The notes below the pieces were generated by a model. That model was given only the letters and a program-made list of their open reading frames with translations, had not been told where the DNA came from and ran no database searches. This document shows positions 6,669 through 14,298 of a stretch of DNA of 30,453 bases, one piece after another. The stretch spans positions 1 through 30,453 of the forward strand of contig NZ_JAGLBG010000025.1 of the NCBI RefSeq assembly GCF_018260405.1. Direction: 5' to 3'. The first letter of the stretch is position 1, and each line of letters starts with the position of its first letter. The stretch is from Deinococcus sp. Lineage in GTDB: Bacteria; Deinococcota; Deinococci; Deinococcales; Deinococcaceae. A program made the position numbers and the translations under genes.

Positions 6669-7598
6669 ATGACTGATTTCACACAAGTGTCAACACAAAT
6701 CAGCGTGACCAAGCCGCGCAAAAGCCACAGCCAGCTCACCGCCTTGCTGGGCGCGACTCCCTACCTCCTTCCGGCCCTGTTGATCTTTGTGGTCTTTACT
6801 TACTACCCGCTCCTCCGGGTGATTTACCTGAGCTTCACCGACGCCGACATGCTTTCGCAGGCGCAGTGGGTGGGCTTAAGCAACTACCGCGAGATGCTCG
6901 CCAACGCTGAATTCTGGAGCAGTTTCAAGATCACGGTGATCTTCGCTCTGGCTGTGACCCTGACCGAAGTGATATTAGGCATGGCGCTGGCTTTCCTGAT
7001 GAACGCCCCAACCCGCCTCCGCACGCTGCTACGCGGCGCGGTGTTCGCCCCGGTGGTAGTGTCGCTCGCCGCAACCGCCGTAGTTTGGAACTACCTGCTC
7101 AGCCCCAACGCTGGGCCGATTAACGGACTGCTCAAAAGCGTGGGGCTACCCGAATCCGGTTGGTTAACCGACCCCAAAACCGCGCTGGCCTCGGTGATTA
7201 TGGTAGCGGTCTGGAAAGGGGTGGGGCTGCCTGCGGTGCTGTACTTGGCGGGCTTGCAGGGCATTTCCCGCGAACTGGAGGAGGCCGCCAGCATTGACGG
7301 CGCAGGGCGCTTTACGGTAGCCCGCCACATCACCATTCCGCTGCTGGCCCCCACGACTTTGGTGGTGTTTTTTATCTCGCTGATGGGCACCTTTCAGTCT
7401 TACGGTCTGGTGCTGCTGCTTACGCGGGGCGGCCCAGCGGGTTCTACTAACTTGCTCGGCTATTACATCTACCAAAACGCCTTTAGCTTCTTTCAGATGG
7501 GCATGGCGAGTGCCCTGAGCGTGGCGCTTTTCCTGCTGCTGCTGTCGCTGGGGTTCTTGCAACTTAAGTTGGCCGAAAGGCGGGTGCATTACCAATGA
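6669..7598 (+). CDS. Carbohydrate ABC transporter permease (MalF/UgpA type)
   Basis: This inner-membrane subunit forms half of a sugar import channel. The 309-residue protein has six predicted transmembrane segments, the first at about 25-47 (YLLPALLIFVVFTYYPLL), and the EAA loop ELEEAASIDGAGRFTVARHI at about 205-225, which docks on the ATPase. The ATG at 6669 is preferred over an in-frame ATG at 6657 because GGGAGG lies 4-9 nt upstream of it. It overlaps the next permease by 4 nt (ATGA). The class is CUT1 (oligosaccharide or glycerol-phosphate importers). No ATPase gene is present in the locus, so a shared MsmK/UgpC-like ATPase encoded elsewhere probably powers it. The substrate is not known. 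Confidence 0.9.
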   Translation: MTDFTQVSTQISVTKPRKSHSQLTALLGATPYLLPALLIFVVFTYYPLLRVIYLSFTDADMLSQAQWVGLSNYREMLANAEFWSSFKITVIFALAVTLTEVILGMALAFLMNAPTRLRTLLRGAVFAPVVVSLAATAVVWNYLLSPNAGPINGLLKSVGLPESGWLTDPKTALASVIMVAVWKGVGLPAVLYLAGLQGISRELEEAASIDGAGRFTVARHITIPLLAPTTLVVFFISLMGTFQSYGLVLLLTRGGPAGSTNLLGYYIYQNAFSFFQMGMASALSVALFLLLLSLGFLQLKLAERRVHYQ

Positions 7599-8440
7599 CC
7601 ACGCCGATGACACTGAATAGCAAAAGTAAGGGCGCCTCCGCCCGCTGGGGCCAAGAAGCCATTTCGCTGCTGGTGATCGTGTTCTTTGTGATGCCGCTGG
7701 TGTGGATGCTGCTGGCCGCCTTTAAGCCGCAGACCGAGGTGTTTTTGGGCAAATTGCTGCCCAGCCGCTGGGAGTGGGGCAACCTCAAGCTGGCTTGGGA
7801 GAGTGCGCCGTTTGGCCGCTACCTGCTCAATTCGCTGCTGATTTCGCTCATCACCACGGCGGCAGTCGTGACCACCAGTGCGCTGGCGGCTTACGCTTTT
7901 GCCCGCATGACCTTTCCGCTCAAGGGTCTGCTGTTCGCGCTGGCGCTGGGCACCCTGATGATTCCGGGCGACGTGTTGCTGATCCCCAACTTTATGACCG
8001 TGCGGCAATTTGGCTGGCTCAACAGCTATCAGGCGCTGATCGTGCCGTTTGCCGCCAGTGCCTTCGGGGTGTTTCTGCTGCGCCAAGCCTTCTTGCAAAC
8101 ACCAGTGGAACTGGAAGAGGCGGCGCGGCTCGACGGGGCCACCCCCGCCCAGTACCTGCGGATGATTTTGCTGCCAGTTAATACGCCGGTGCTGAGCGCC
8201 CTGAGCATCCTGACCTTTTTGTCCTCGTGGAATGCGCTGGTGTGGCCCCTGGTCGTGACCAACCGCGACGAGTTCCGTACCGTGCAGGTGGGTCTCGCAA
8301 GCTTCTCCAGTTTGGAAGGTAGCAACTTGCCGCTGGTGATGGCCGCCACCGTGATCGTCGTGACCCCCATGCTGCTGTTCTACATTTTTGCCCAGAAATG
8401 GTTTATCGAGAGTGCCGCCGCCAGCGGGCTTAAGGGCTGA
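7595..8440 (+). CDS. Carbohydrate ABC transporter permease (MalG/UgpE type)
   Basis: This is the partner permease of the preceding gene. The 281-residue protein has six predicted membrane helices (the first at about 24-45, LLVIVFFVMPLVWMLLAAF) and the EAA loop VELEEAARLDGATPAQYLRM at about 172-191. Like other MalG-type subunits it carries a short N-terminal tail and ends soon after the last helix (FAQKWFIESAAASGLKG). The ATG overlaps the upstream stop (ATGA), so the two permeases are translationally coupled and probably made in equal amounts. The next gene, encoding the binding protein, starts 46 nt later with its own very strong ribosome site. Confidence 0.9.
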   Translation: MTTPMTLNSKSKGASARWGQEAISLLVIVFFVMPLVWMLLAAFKPQTEVFLGKLLPSRWEWGNLKLAWESAPFGRYLLNSLLISLITTAAVVTTSALAAYAFARMTFPLKGLLFALALGTLMIPGDVLLIPNFMTVRQFGWLNSYQALIVPFAASAFGVFLLRQAFLQTPVELEEAARLDGATPAQYLRMILLPVNTPVLSALSILTFLSSWNALVWPLVVTNRDEFRTVQVGLASFSSLEGSNLPLVMAATVIVVTPMLLFYIFAQKWFIESAAASGLKG

Positions 8441-8486
8441 TTTAATCGCGTTTCATCTCGCTACGTTTTCTTAAGGAGGAAATCCC

Positions 8487-9695
8487 ATGAAAAAGCTACT
8501 TCCCTTGCTCACCCTGACCCTGCTCTCCAGCGCCGCCGCCAAGACCGACGTGACTTTTATGTACGGACTGGGCGGAGAACTAGGCAAAGCCATCGAAAGC
8601 ATGATCAAGCAGTTCAACGCTGCACAAAATGACGTGACCGTGCGCGGCGAATTCGCCAACGATTACGAAGGCGTGGTGCAAAAGGCGTTGGCCGGGATCG
8701 CAGCGGGCCAGCCCTCGGCGGACATACTGCAACTGGAAGTCTCGTATGTGCCGCGCATCGCCGCTTCGGGTGCCCTGCTGAACCTCAAGACTATGCCCGG
8801 TTTTCAGAAGTCCTTCGACAGCTTTTGGCCCGTGTTCAAGACCCAAGTAACCCGCGACGACGGCAACGTCTACTCGATGCCTTGGAACAACTCCAACCCT
8901 GTGCTGTACTACAACCCCGAATTGCTGAAAAAAGCGGGCATGACCACGCCGCCCCGTACCTACCCCCAACTGCGGGCCGCTGCCAAAAAGATCAAAGACG
9001 CGACAGGTGTTGCTGCTATTGCGCTGCCCTCTTTTCCTTGGGTCTTGGAAGGGGCGATCTGGAGCAACGGCGGCGAAGTGGTGGACAACGGCAAGCTGCT
9101 GCTCGACCAGCCCGCTGCCAAAGAAGTGATCACCGACTGGGCAGGCTTTTTCCGCGATGGCAGCGCTGTGCTGCAAACGCCCAACACCACGGCTGACTTC
9201 GCGGCAGGCAAAGTGGCGATGTTCATGGCTTCGGTGGCCTCGCGCCCCGGTCTGAACGCATCGGTGCCTTTCAAATTTGGCACTGCGCCGCTACCCTACT
9301 ACAAAAAGCCCGTGGTGCCCGTAGGCGGCGCGACCTTGGCGATCAGCAAAGGTGTCTCCAAAGAGAGGCAGGACGCCGCTTGGAAATTCATCACTTGGTT
9401 GGCCCAGCCCGAGCAGCAATTCACTTGGATCAAAATGGCGAACTATGTGCCGATTACCCGTACCACCTCTAGGTTGCCCGCTTACCAGGCTTACGTCAAA
9501 AGCGTGCCCGGCCTAGAAATCGGCGGTCAGCAACTTCCTTACGCCCGCCCACGCCCCACCACCGCAGGATATGTGCAGGGCACCCAAGAAATCATCAAAG
9601 CACTCGACAAAATCTTCCTGCAAAGCGCCCCGATTGATGCCACCTTGGGCGACTTGGTGCAGCGTACCCAGCCGCTCTTCAAAGACACGAAATGA
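8487..9695 (+). CDS. Sugar-binding protein of the ABC importer (UgpB-like, family 1)
   Basis: This secreted protein captures the substrate and presents it to the two permeases. The 402-residue product starts with a Sec signal (MKKLLPLLTLTLLSSAAA, cleavage near residue 18; no lipobox cysteine). The mature start (YGLGGELGKAIESMIKQFN, NDYEGVVQKALAGIAAGQPS) resembles UgpB, the glycerol-3-phosphate-binding protein, but ligand residues cannot be assigned by eye, so sugar or sugar-phosphate specificity stays open. The ribosome site TAAGGAGGA, 6-7 nt before ATG, is close to ideal, fitting the excess of binding protein over permease that such systems need. A perfect 11-bp inverted repeat begins right after the stop, before the isomerase gene. 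Confidence 0.88.
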   Translation: MKKLLPLLTLTLLSSAAAKTDVTFMYGLGGELGKAIESMIKQFNAAQNDVTVRGEFANDYEGVVQKALAGIAAGQPSADILQLEVSYVPRIAASGALLNLKTMPGFQKSFDSFWPVFKTQVTRDDGNVYSMPWNNSNPVLYYNPELLKKAGMTTPPRTYPQLRAAAKKIKDATGVAAIALPSFPWVLEGAIWSNGGEVVDNGKLLLDQPAAKEVITDWAGFFRDGSAVLQTPNTTADFAAGKVAMFMASVASRPGLNASVPFKFGTAPLPYYKKPVVPVGGATLAISKGVSKERQDAAWKFITWLAQPEQQFTWIKMANYVPITRTTSRLPAYQAYVKSVPGLEIGGQQLPYARPRPTTAGYVQGTQEIIKALDKIFLQSAPIDATLGDLVQRTQPLFKDTK

Positions 9696-9740
9696 GCTGT
9701 GGGCTATGGGGTGTTTCCCTCAAAGCTCCTAGCCCACAGC
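9696..9740 (+). repeat. Perfect 11-bp inverted repeat after the binding-protein gene
   Basis: GCTGTGGGCTA (9696-9706) and TAGCCCACAGC (9730-9740) can form a strong stem with a 23-nt loop. It starts at the base after the TGA stop. There is no T run, so it is more likely a message-stabilising or partially attenuating hairpin than a full terminator; the isomerase ATG follows 35 nt later. Confidence 0.75.
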
Positions 9741-9774
9741 CCAACCACCGCCCCTATTCACACTGAGGTGAACC

Positions 9775-10626
9775 ATGACGGCGACTTTGACCCAACCCCG
9801 ACCAGAGACTGAGACTCTTATCCTGCCACTGCTGGGCGCAGCCATGCGCTTGGCCGACATCGAACACCACCGCGACTGGCTGTGGGAAGGCCGCGATCTG
9901 GAAATACAAGACCCGATTTCTGCTGATCTGCTCGAAGGTGACTGGCAAGCCCGCGCCAGAGAGGGCCGTGAACTGCTGGACGGTTTTACGGGCCGGGTTG
10001 GTATTCACGGCCCCTTCTGGAGCCTCAGCCTAATGCCGCGTGACCCCGCCGTGCGTGACCTAACGCTGCGCCGCTTGAAAACGGGACTGGCGTTTGCGGG
10101 CGAATTGGGAGCCACCCACATGGTCATTCACAGCCCTTTCGAGTTCTTTGGACATCCGGCGGTTGCGCATACCCCGGCGACTGGGCTGGCCGAGCAACTG
10201 CAAATTGTCGGTGACATGCTCGGCGAACTGTTGCCCGTCGCCAGTGACGCGGGCTGCACTTTGGTCATGGAGAACATCCGCGACACCAATCCCGCCCCGC
10301 TACTTAACATGGTGCGTGACACCAATCACGAGCGCCTGCGCGTCAGCATTGATGTGGGCCACTCCTTCTTGATGGAACGGATTGGCGGCCCTACTCCCGA
10401 AAGCTGGATTCGTTTGGCGGGCGACCTGCTCGGCCACGTTCACTTGCAGGACAACGACGCCATGAACGATTGGCACTGGCCCTGCGGCGACGGTGAGATC
10501 AACTGGCGCGGCGTATTTGCCGCCCTCGCCACCATCAACTCGGCCCCGCGCCTGATCCAAGAAGTGTCACCGGCCAAATTGGTAAGAAGCACGGCTTACT
10601 TGACCAGCTTGAGCCTAGGGCGCTGA
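9775..10626 (+). CDS. Sugar phosphate isomerase/epimerase-like TIM-barrel protein
   Basis: This probable cytoplasmic metal-dependent isomerase or epimerase belongs to the AP-endonuclease-2/xylose-isomerase-like superfamily. In the 283 residues the barrel signatures are visible in order: VGIHGPFW (about 75-82), HMVIHSPFEFFGHP (about 119-132), the metal-ligand Glu in LVMENIRDTN (about 164-173), Asp/His in SIDVGHSFL (about 191-199), HVHLQDND (about 223-230), the GDGEINW loop (about 239-245), and a late Glu in LIQEVSP. GAGGTGA is 5 nt before the ATG. It is the last gene of the ABC locus and so probably acts on the imported compound; its exact substrate cannot be read from the sequence. A hydroxypyruvate-isomerase-like role is a possible alternative. 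Confidence 0.82.
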   Translation: MTATLTQPRPETETLILPLLGAAMRLADIEHHRDWLWEGRDLEIQDPISADLLEGDWQARAREGRELLDGFTGRVGIHGPFWSLSLMPRDPAVRDLTLRRLKTGLAFAGELGATHMVIHSPFEFFGHPAVAHTPATGLAEQLQIVGDMLGELLPVASDAGCTLVMENIRDTNPAPLLNMVRDTNHERLRVSIDVGHSFLMERIGGPTPESWIRLAGDLLGHVHLQDNDAMNDWHWPCGDGEINWRGVFAALATINSAPRLIQEVSPAKLVRSTAYLTSLSLGR

Positions 10627-10930
10627 GCGGATAAAGACTGCATTTTTCAAGGAGATGCCGCGTATTTAGGCCCTATAAACTACAGGGCTTCCGCAAAGTC
10701 GGTTCAATTTTGAAACTGGATCAAATTGCTTCTGATATGGAATCGAAAAAGTCTGTTTTCATCACTCGATGATCTTCGATTCAGAGTCGCTTTTTGTGCC
10801 AAAAACAGAAATTGGAGTGTTCACTCTGCAATTTTGGGACTTTGCGGTTGCCCTGCCCTATGAACCAGAGGATCAAATAGCAGGTTGGCGCTGTGAGTGC
10901 CTCATGAACAGCGCTCACCTTTTCGTTGCT
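10627..10930. other. AT-rich intergenic gap with small inverted repeats
   Basis: This 304-bp gap lies between the converging isomerase and IclR genes and is clearly more AT-rich than its surroundings. It holds a weak stem GCCCT/AGGGC (10670-10688) after the isomerase stop, an imperfect palindrome AAATTG-g-AGTG-tt-CACT-ctg-CAATTT (10809-10834), and a GCGCTG/CAGCGC stem at about 10890-10916 that may end the IclR transcript. No convincing gene was found; an open frame at 10769-10993 runs into the IclR gene and has no ribosome site. Confidence 0.5.
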
Positions 10931-11629
10931 CTATTCCTCGGCTTCATGTACGATCTGGAGCACCCGTTCACGGATTTGCCGTTCCTCACGTAGATACCGC
11001 TCGGCGCTCATCTGCACGCCGATGCTGGCGACCACCTGATCGCCGTGGTGGTAGGGCACTCCCAGCGTGCACTGCCCCGGAATCCATTCCTCAATGCTGT
11101 AGGCGTAGCCCAGCCGCCGCACCCGCTCGACCTCGGTCCGCCACTCGTCAACGGTGGTAATGCTGCTCTGGGTGCAGGGTTCAAAGGTTTTAGGAGTCAG
11201 ATCGGCATAGGCATAGAGCAGCTTGCCGCTGGCCGTGGCAGTCGCGGGCAGGTAGATGTCCAGAGGCAGGTCTATGTCGGCGTCGGGATGGCGTTCGCGG
11301 ATGGCGGCCACGATATTTTCACCTTCCAGAATGCACAGGAACGCCACCGAGCGCACTTCCAGCGCCAGCCGGGTAATCAGCGTTCGCGCGTCCTGAAACC
11401 AGGGTAGCGCCGCCGTGAGTTCGGCCCCCATCTCGGCGAGGTGCCAAGACAGTCGGTACTTGCCCGCCGGGGTGCGCCGCAGAAAACCAGCCTCGGTCAG
11501 GCCTGCCAGATAGGCGTGGGCGGTCGCGCGCGGAATCCCCAGATGGGTCCCAAGCGCCCGCACGCCCCACTCGGGCTGCTCGGCCCCAAATGCACCGAGA
11601 ATGGTGGACGCCTTCTGCAAAGAGAGCAT
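10931..11629 (-). CDS. IclR-family transcriptional regulator
   Basis: This is probably the local regulator of the sugar ABC locus. The 232-residue protein has an N-terminal winged helix-turn-helix (about 1-60: LQKASTILGAF, WGVRALGTHLGIPRATAHAY, AGKYRLSWHL) and an IclR-type effector domain (about 75-230: RLALEVRSVAFLCILEG, LPATATASGKLLYAY, RRLGYAYSIEEWIPGQCTLGVPYHHGDQVVASIGVQM). The length is slightly below the usual 240-270. The start ATG at 11629 lacks a Shine-Dalgarno but TAGGCT (minus strand, 11641-11636) lies 6 nt upstream, so the mRNA may be leaderless; TACAAT a little further up is a second -10 candidate. Its orientation converges on the transport operon, and its target sites are not proven. 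Confidence 0.88.
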   Translation of the reverse strand: MLSLQKASTILGAFGAEQPEWGVRALGTHLGIPRATAHAYLAGLTEAGFLRRTPAGKYRLSWHLAEMGAELTAALPWFQDARTLITRLALEVRSVAFLCILEGENIVAAIRERHPDADIDLPLDIYLPATATASGKLLYAYADLTPKTFEPCTQSSITTVDEWRTEVERVRRLGYAYSIEEWIPGQCTLGVPYHHGDQVVASIGVQMSAERYLREERQIRERVLQIVHEAEE

Positions 11630-11748
11630 GCGTCCAGCCTACAGGGACGTTCCGAGATTGTATAGACCCAGTGCGCCGACCCCGTGTCTTAATTTTCCCG
11701 CAAGCCCTTTCGAGAACTGCGTCAGTCGCAGCGTCCTATGCTCGAATC

Positions 11749-12213
11749 ATGCGGATTGTCATTCTGATCGTCTTTCTGGTGCTGATCGTGTTACTCGCGG
11801 CCCTGAACATGAATTTTCTGACTGACCCGCACCCGCTGAACCTGGGATTTGCGACCTACGAGAATATGCCGATGGGCCTGCTGCTGCTGGGGCTGCTGCT
11901 TATTCCGCTGCTCATCTTTTACTTCTGGGCGGGCGTAACCAAACTACGGGCCGACGCCGACAGCGCCAAGCTGCTGCGCGACATGGACGCCCTGCGCGTC
12001 AGCCTGGACAGTCAGGAAGCTAGCCGCTTTGCCCAGCTTCAGAGCAGCCTGGATCAGCGCTTTACCGAACTGGGTAGCCGCGCTCTGCCAGACAGCAAGG
12101 CAGGCAGCGCCGCCGAGATCGCTTCGCTGGCGGCGCGAATCGATAACCTGCAACGCGACCTGAACTTGCAACTCGATCAGATAGACGATTACCTCAAGCG
12201 CAAGCTGGGTTGA
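11749..12213 (+). CDS. LapA-like two-helix membrane protein with coiled coil
   Basis: This is a 154-residue inner-membrane protein of the LapA-like (DUF1049) type, of unclear function. The N-terminal helix (about 2-20, IVILIVFLVLIVLLAALN) is followed by a short periplasmic loop, a second helix (about 42-62, GLLLLGLLLIPLLIFYFWAG), then a long cytoplasmic coiled-coil region (about 65-154) rich in Leu, Gln, Asp and Arg. The ATG at 11749 was chosen because the membrane helix starts there and TATGCT (11737-11742) lies exactly 6 nt upstream with no ribosome site, the leaderless pattern. An open frame extends upstream to 11590 but crosses the promoter and overlaps the divergent IclR start. The accD gene follows 123 nt later from its own promoter. 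Confidence 0.75.
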   Translation: MRIVILIVFLVLIVLLAALNMNFLTDPHPLNLGFATYENMPMGLLLLGLLLIPLLIFYFWAGVTKLRADADSAKLLRDMDALRVSLDSQEASRFAQLQSSLDQRFTELGSRALPDSKAGSAAEIASLAARIDNLQRDLNLQLDQIDDYLKRKLG

Positions 12214-12336
12214 GCAGCGCTAGTACGTGGCGTGGCCGCGCAGCCCAGGAACTTTGACTGCGTCCCGTCTCCTGAACCCAGTGCAATTCGCCCTGCGGCG
12301 CATCATTAGAATGGCAGTCAAGGAGAATTGACTCAC

Positions 12337-13191
12337 ATGGCCCTAGATCGCTTTTTCCGCCGACGCCGCCCCCAGCAGCAGGCGAGCACGGACGCACCCG
12401 AATTGTGGACCCAGTGCCCGGCCTGTAAGGAAACCCTCTATAACCGCGACCTCGACACCAACGCGTTCGTGTGCCCCAAGTGTGGCCACCACCTGCGCCT
12501 CGACGCCCAGCGGCGCATTCACGTGTTGATCGACCACGATTCCTTCCGGCAGCTGTCGGGCCATCTTCATCCGACTGATCCACTGAACTTTCAGGATACC
12601 GAGGCGTACACGGCCCGCCTGAGCCGCGCCCAGGAAAAGACCGGGCGACCCGACGCGATCATGACTGGCACCGGCAGCATTCTGGGCGTGCCAGTCACCG
12701 TCGCCGTGATGGATTTCGCCTTCAGCGGCGGCAGCATGGGCAGCGTGGTCGGTGAGGAGATTACCCGCGCCGCCGAACATGCCGCGCAGGCGGGCCTGCC
12801 CCTGGTCATCGTGTCGGCCAGCGGCGGGGCCAGGATGCAAGAAAGTGCGTTATCGCTGATGCAGATGGCAAAAACCACCGTGGCAATCGAAGCTCTGGCC
12901 GAAAAGGGCCTGCCGTACATCAGCATTTTGAGCGACCCGACCACCGGGGGCGTGACCGCCAGCTTTGCTACCATCGCCGACGTGATCCTGGCCGAACCTG
13001 GCGCACTGATCGGCTTTGCGGGGCCGCGCGTGATTCAGCAGACCATTCGCCAGAATCTGCCCGAAGGCTTTCAGCGTTCCGAATTTCTGCTGGAACACGG
13101 CATGGTCGACGACGTGGTCGACCGCCGGGAGCAGCGCCAGTACATTGCCAGTCTGCTGGGCCTTCTGATGAAGCGGTCGGTCAGCGCGTGA
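12337..13191 (+). CDS. accD: Acetyl-CoA carboxylase carboxyltransferase beta subunit
   Basis: With AccA it transfers the carboxyl group from carboxybiotin to acetyl-CoA, forming malonyl-CoA for fatty acid synthesis. The 284-residue protein has the N-terminal four-cysteine zinc ribbon (Cys27, Cys30, Cys46, Cys49: QCPAC and VCPKCGHH) followed by a crotonase-fold domain with FSGGSMGSVVGEEITRAAEH, SASGGARMQE and LSDPTTGGVTASFA oxyanion-hole segments. The ATG at 12337 has AAGGAG 11 nt upstream; a TTG at 12328 in the same frame lies too close to that site. TAGAAT at 12307-12312 may be the -10 box. The stop overlaps the accA GTG by 4 nt (GTGA), so the two subunits are translationally coupled. Confidence 0.97.
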   Translation: MALDRFFRRRRPQQQASTDAPELWTQCPACKETLYNRDLDTNAFVCPKCGHHLRLDAQRRIHVLIDHDSFRQLSGHLHPTDPLNFQDTEAYTARLSRAQEKTGRPDAIMTGTGSILGVPVTVAVMDFAFSGGSMGSVVGEEITRAAEHAAQAGLPLVIVSASGGARMQESALSLMQMAKTTVAIEALAEKGLPYISILSDPTTGGVTASFATIADVILAEPGALIGFAGPRVIQQTIRQNLPEGFQRSEFLLEHGMVDDVVDRREQRQYIASLLGLLMKRSVSA

Positions 13192-14162
13192 GCACCTTCA
13201 GCGATACCGTGCGCGAACTCGAAGCCCGTCTGCGCGACCTGGAAGCCACCGCCCGCAAGACCGGACAGAATTTGGATACTATTATTTCGCCGCTGCGGGC
13301 CGAGGTAGAAAAGTACCGTGCCCAGCAGAGTAAAGCCGAAGCCGCCCCAAGTGAAAGCACCGAAAGCCCCCGCTGGGAGCGTGTAAAGCTGGCCCGCACC
13401 CCTGGCCGTCCCACCGCGCTGGATTACGTCGAGCGGCTGTGCACCGAGTTCCACGAGCTGCACGGCGACCGCAAATTCGGTGACGACCCGGCGCTGATCG
13501 GTGGCCCGGCCCGCTGGCAGGGCCGCCCCGTCATGCTGCTGCTTCAGCAAAAAGGCCGCGATACCAAAAGCAAAATCAAGCGCCGTTTCGGAAGTGCCAA
13601 CCCGGAAGGCTACCGCAAGGCCGTGCGGCTGATGGCTCTGGCTGACCGCTTTGGCCTGCCTATTGTGTCGCTGATCGATACCCAGGGCGCGTATCCGGGC
13701 CTGGAAGCCGAGGAGCGCGGACAGGGCTGGGCCATAGCTGAAAGCATTCTGCGCATGGTGCAGCTGCGCGTGCCCGCCGTGTGCGTGGTGATCGGTGAAG
13801 GCGGCTCGGGCGGGGCGCTGGCCGTGGGCGTGGGCAACCGCGTGCTGATTCAGGAGAATGCGTGGTACTCGGTCATCTCGCCCGAGGGAGCCGCCAGCAT
13901 CATCTGGAAAGACGCCACCAAAGCGCCGCTGGCCGCCGAAGCCCTCAAACTGACCGCGCCCGACCTGCTGGAACTGGGCATCGTCGAGGAAGTGGTGCCG
14001 GAACCGGCGGGCGGCGCCCACACCGATATGGACCTCGCCGCCGAACTGCTCGGCCCGGTCATCAGCCGCCACCTCGACGAACTGGGCAAATTGAGTCCCG
14101 AAGAACTCAAGGCGCAGCGGGCAGCGCGGTTCAGGGCGCTAGGAGCATTTACCGAAAGCTGA
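13188..14162 (+). CDS. accA: Acetyl-CoA carboxylase carboxyltransferase alpha subunit
   Basis: This is the partner of AccD in the carboxyltransferase tetramer. The 324-residue protein begins with GTG inside the accD stop (GTGA). An N-terminal coiled coil (FSDTVRELEARLRDLEATA) is followed by the carboxyltransferase domain: RPTALDYVERL, FHELHGDRKFGDDPALIGG, QQKGRDTKSKIKRRFGSANP, IVSLIDTQGAYPGLEAEERG, VIGEGGSGGALAVGVGNRV and WYSVISPEGAASIIWKDA. Length and motifs are typical of bacterial AccA. It is the end of the accDA unit and converges with prfB; no strong plus-strand T-tract hairpin was seen between them. Confidence 0.97.
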   Translation: MSTFSDTVRELEARLRDLEATARKTGQNLDTIISPLRAEVEKYRAQQSKAEAAPSESTESPRWERVKLARTPGRPTALDYVERLCTEFHELHGDRKFGDDPALIGGPARWQGRPVMLLLQQKGRDTKSKIKRRFGSANPEGYRKAVRLMALADRFGLPIVSLIDTQGAYPGLEAEERGQGWAIAESILRMVQLRVPAVCVVIGEGGSGGALAVGVGNRVLIQENAWYSVISPEGAASIIWKDATKAPLAAEALKLTAPDLLELGIVEEVVPEPAGGAHTDMDLAAELLGPVISRHLDELGKLSPEELKAQRAARFRALGAFTES

Positions 14163-14242
14163 TTGAACGCCTGGCCGTACAGGTCGCCATTGCTCGGCGT
14201 TTGGCAAGCGCTTTGTGTGGTTCCACACCGCGAGGGCCATAT

Positions 14243-14272
14243 AAAAACCCGCTTCTGCCAGGGCAAAAGCGG
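14243..14272 (-). terminator. Terminator of prfB
   Basis: On the minus strand the stem CCGCTT-tt-GCC-ct-GGC-ag-AAGCGG (14272-14249) is followed by GTTTTT (14248-14243). It lies 26 nt after the prfB stop and between the convergent accA and prfB genes. Confidence 0.75.
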
Positions 14273-14298
14273 TTAAAAAAGCGGTGGGAAAGCCAAGA

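Noticed and set aside
10769..10993. 74-aa ORF in the gap after the isomerase
   Set aside because: It overlaps the 3' end of the IclR gene on the other strand, lacks a ribosome site and has no recognisable domain.
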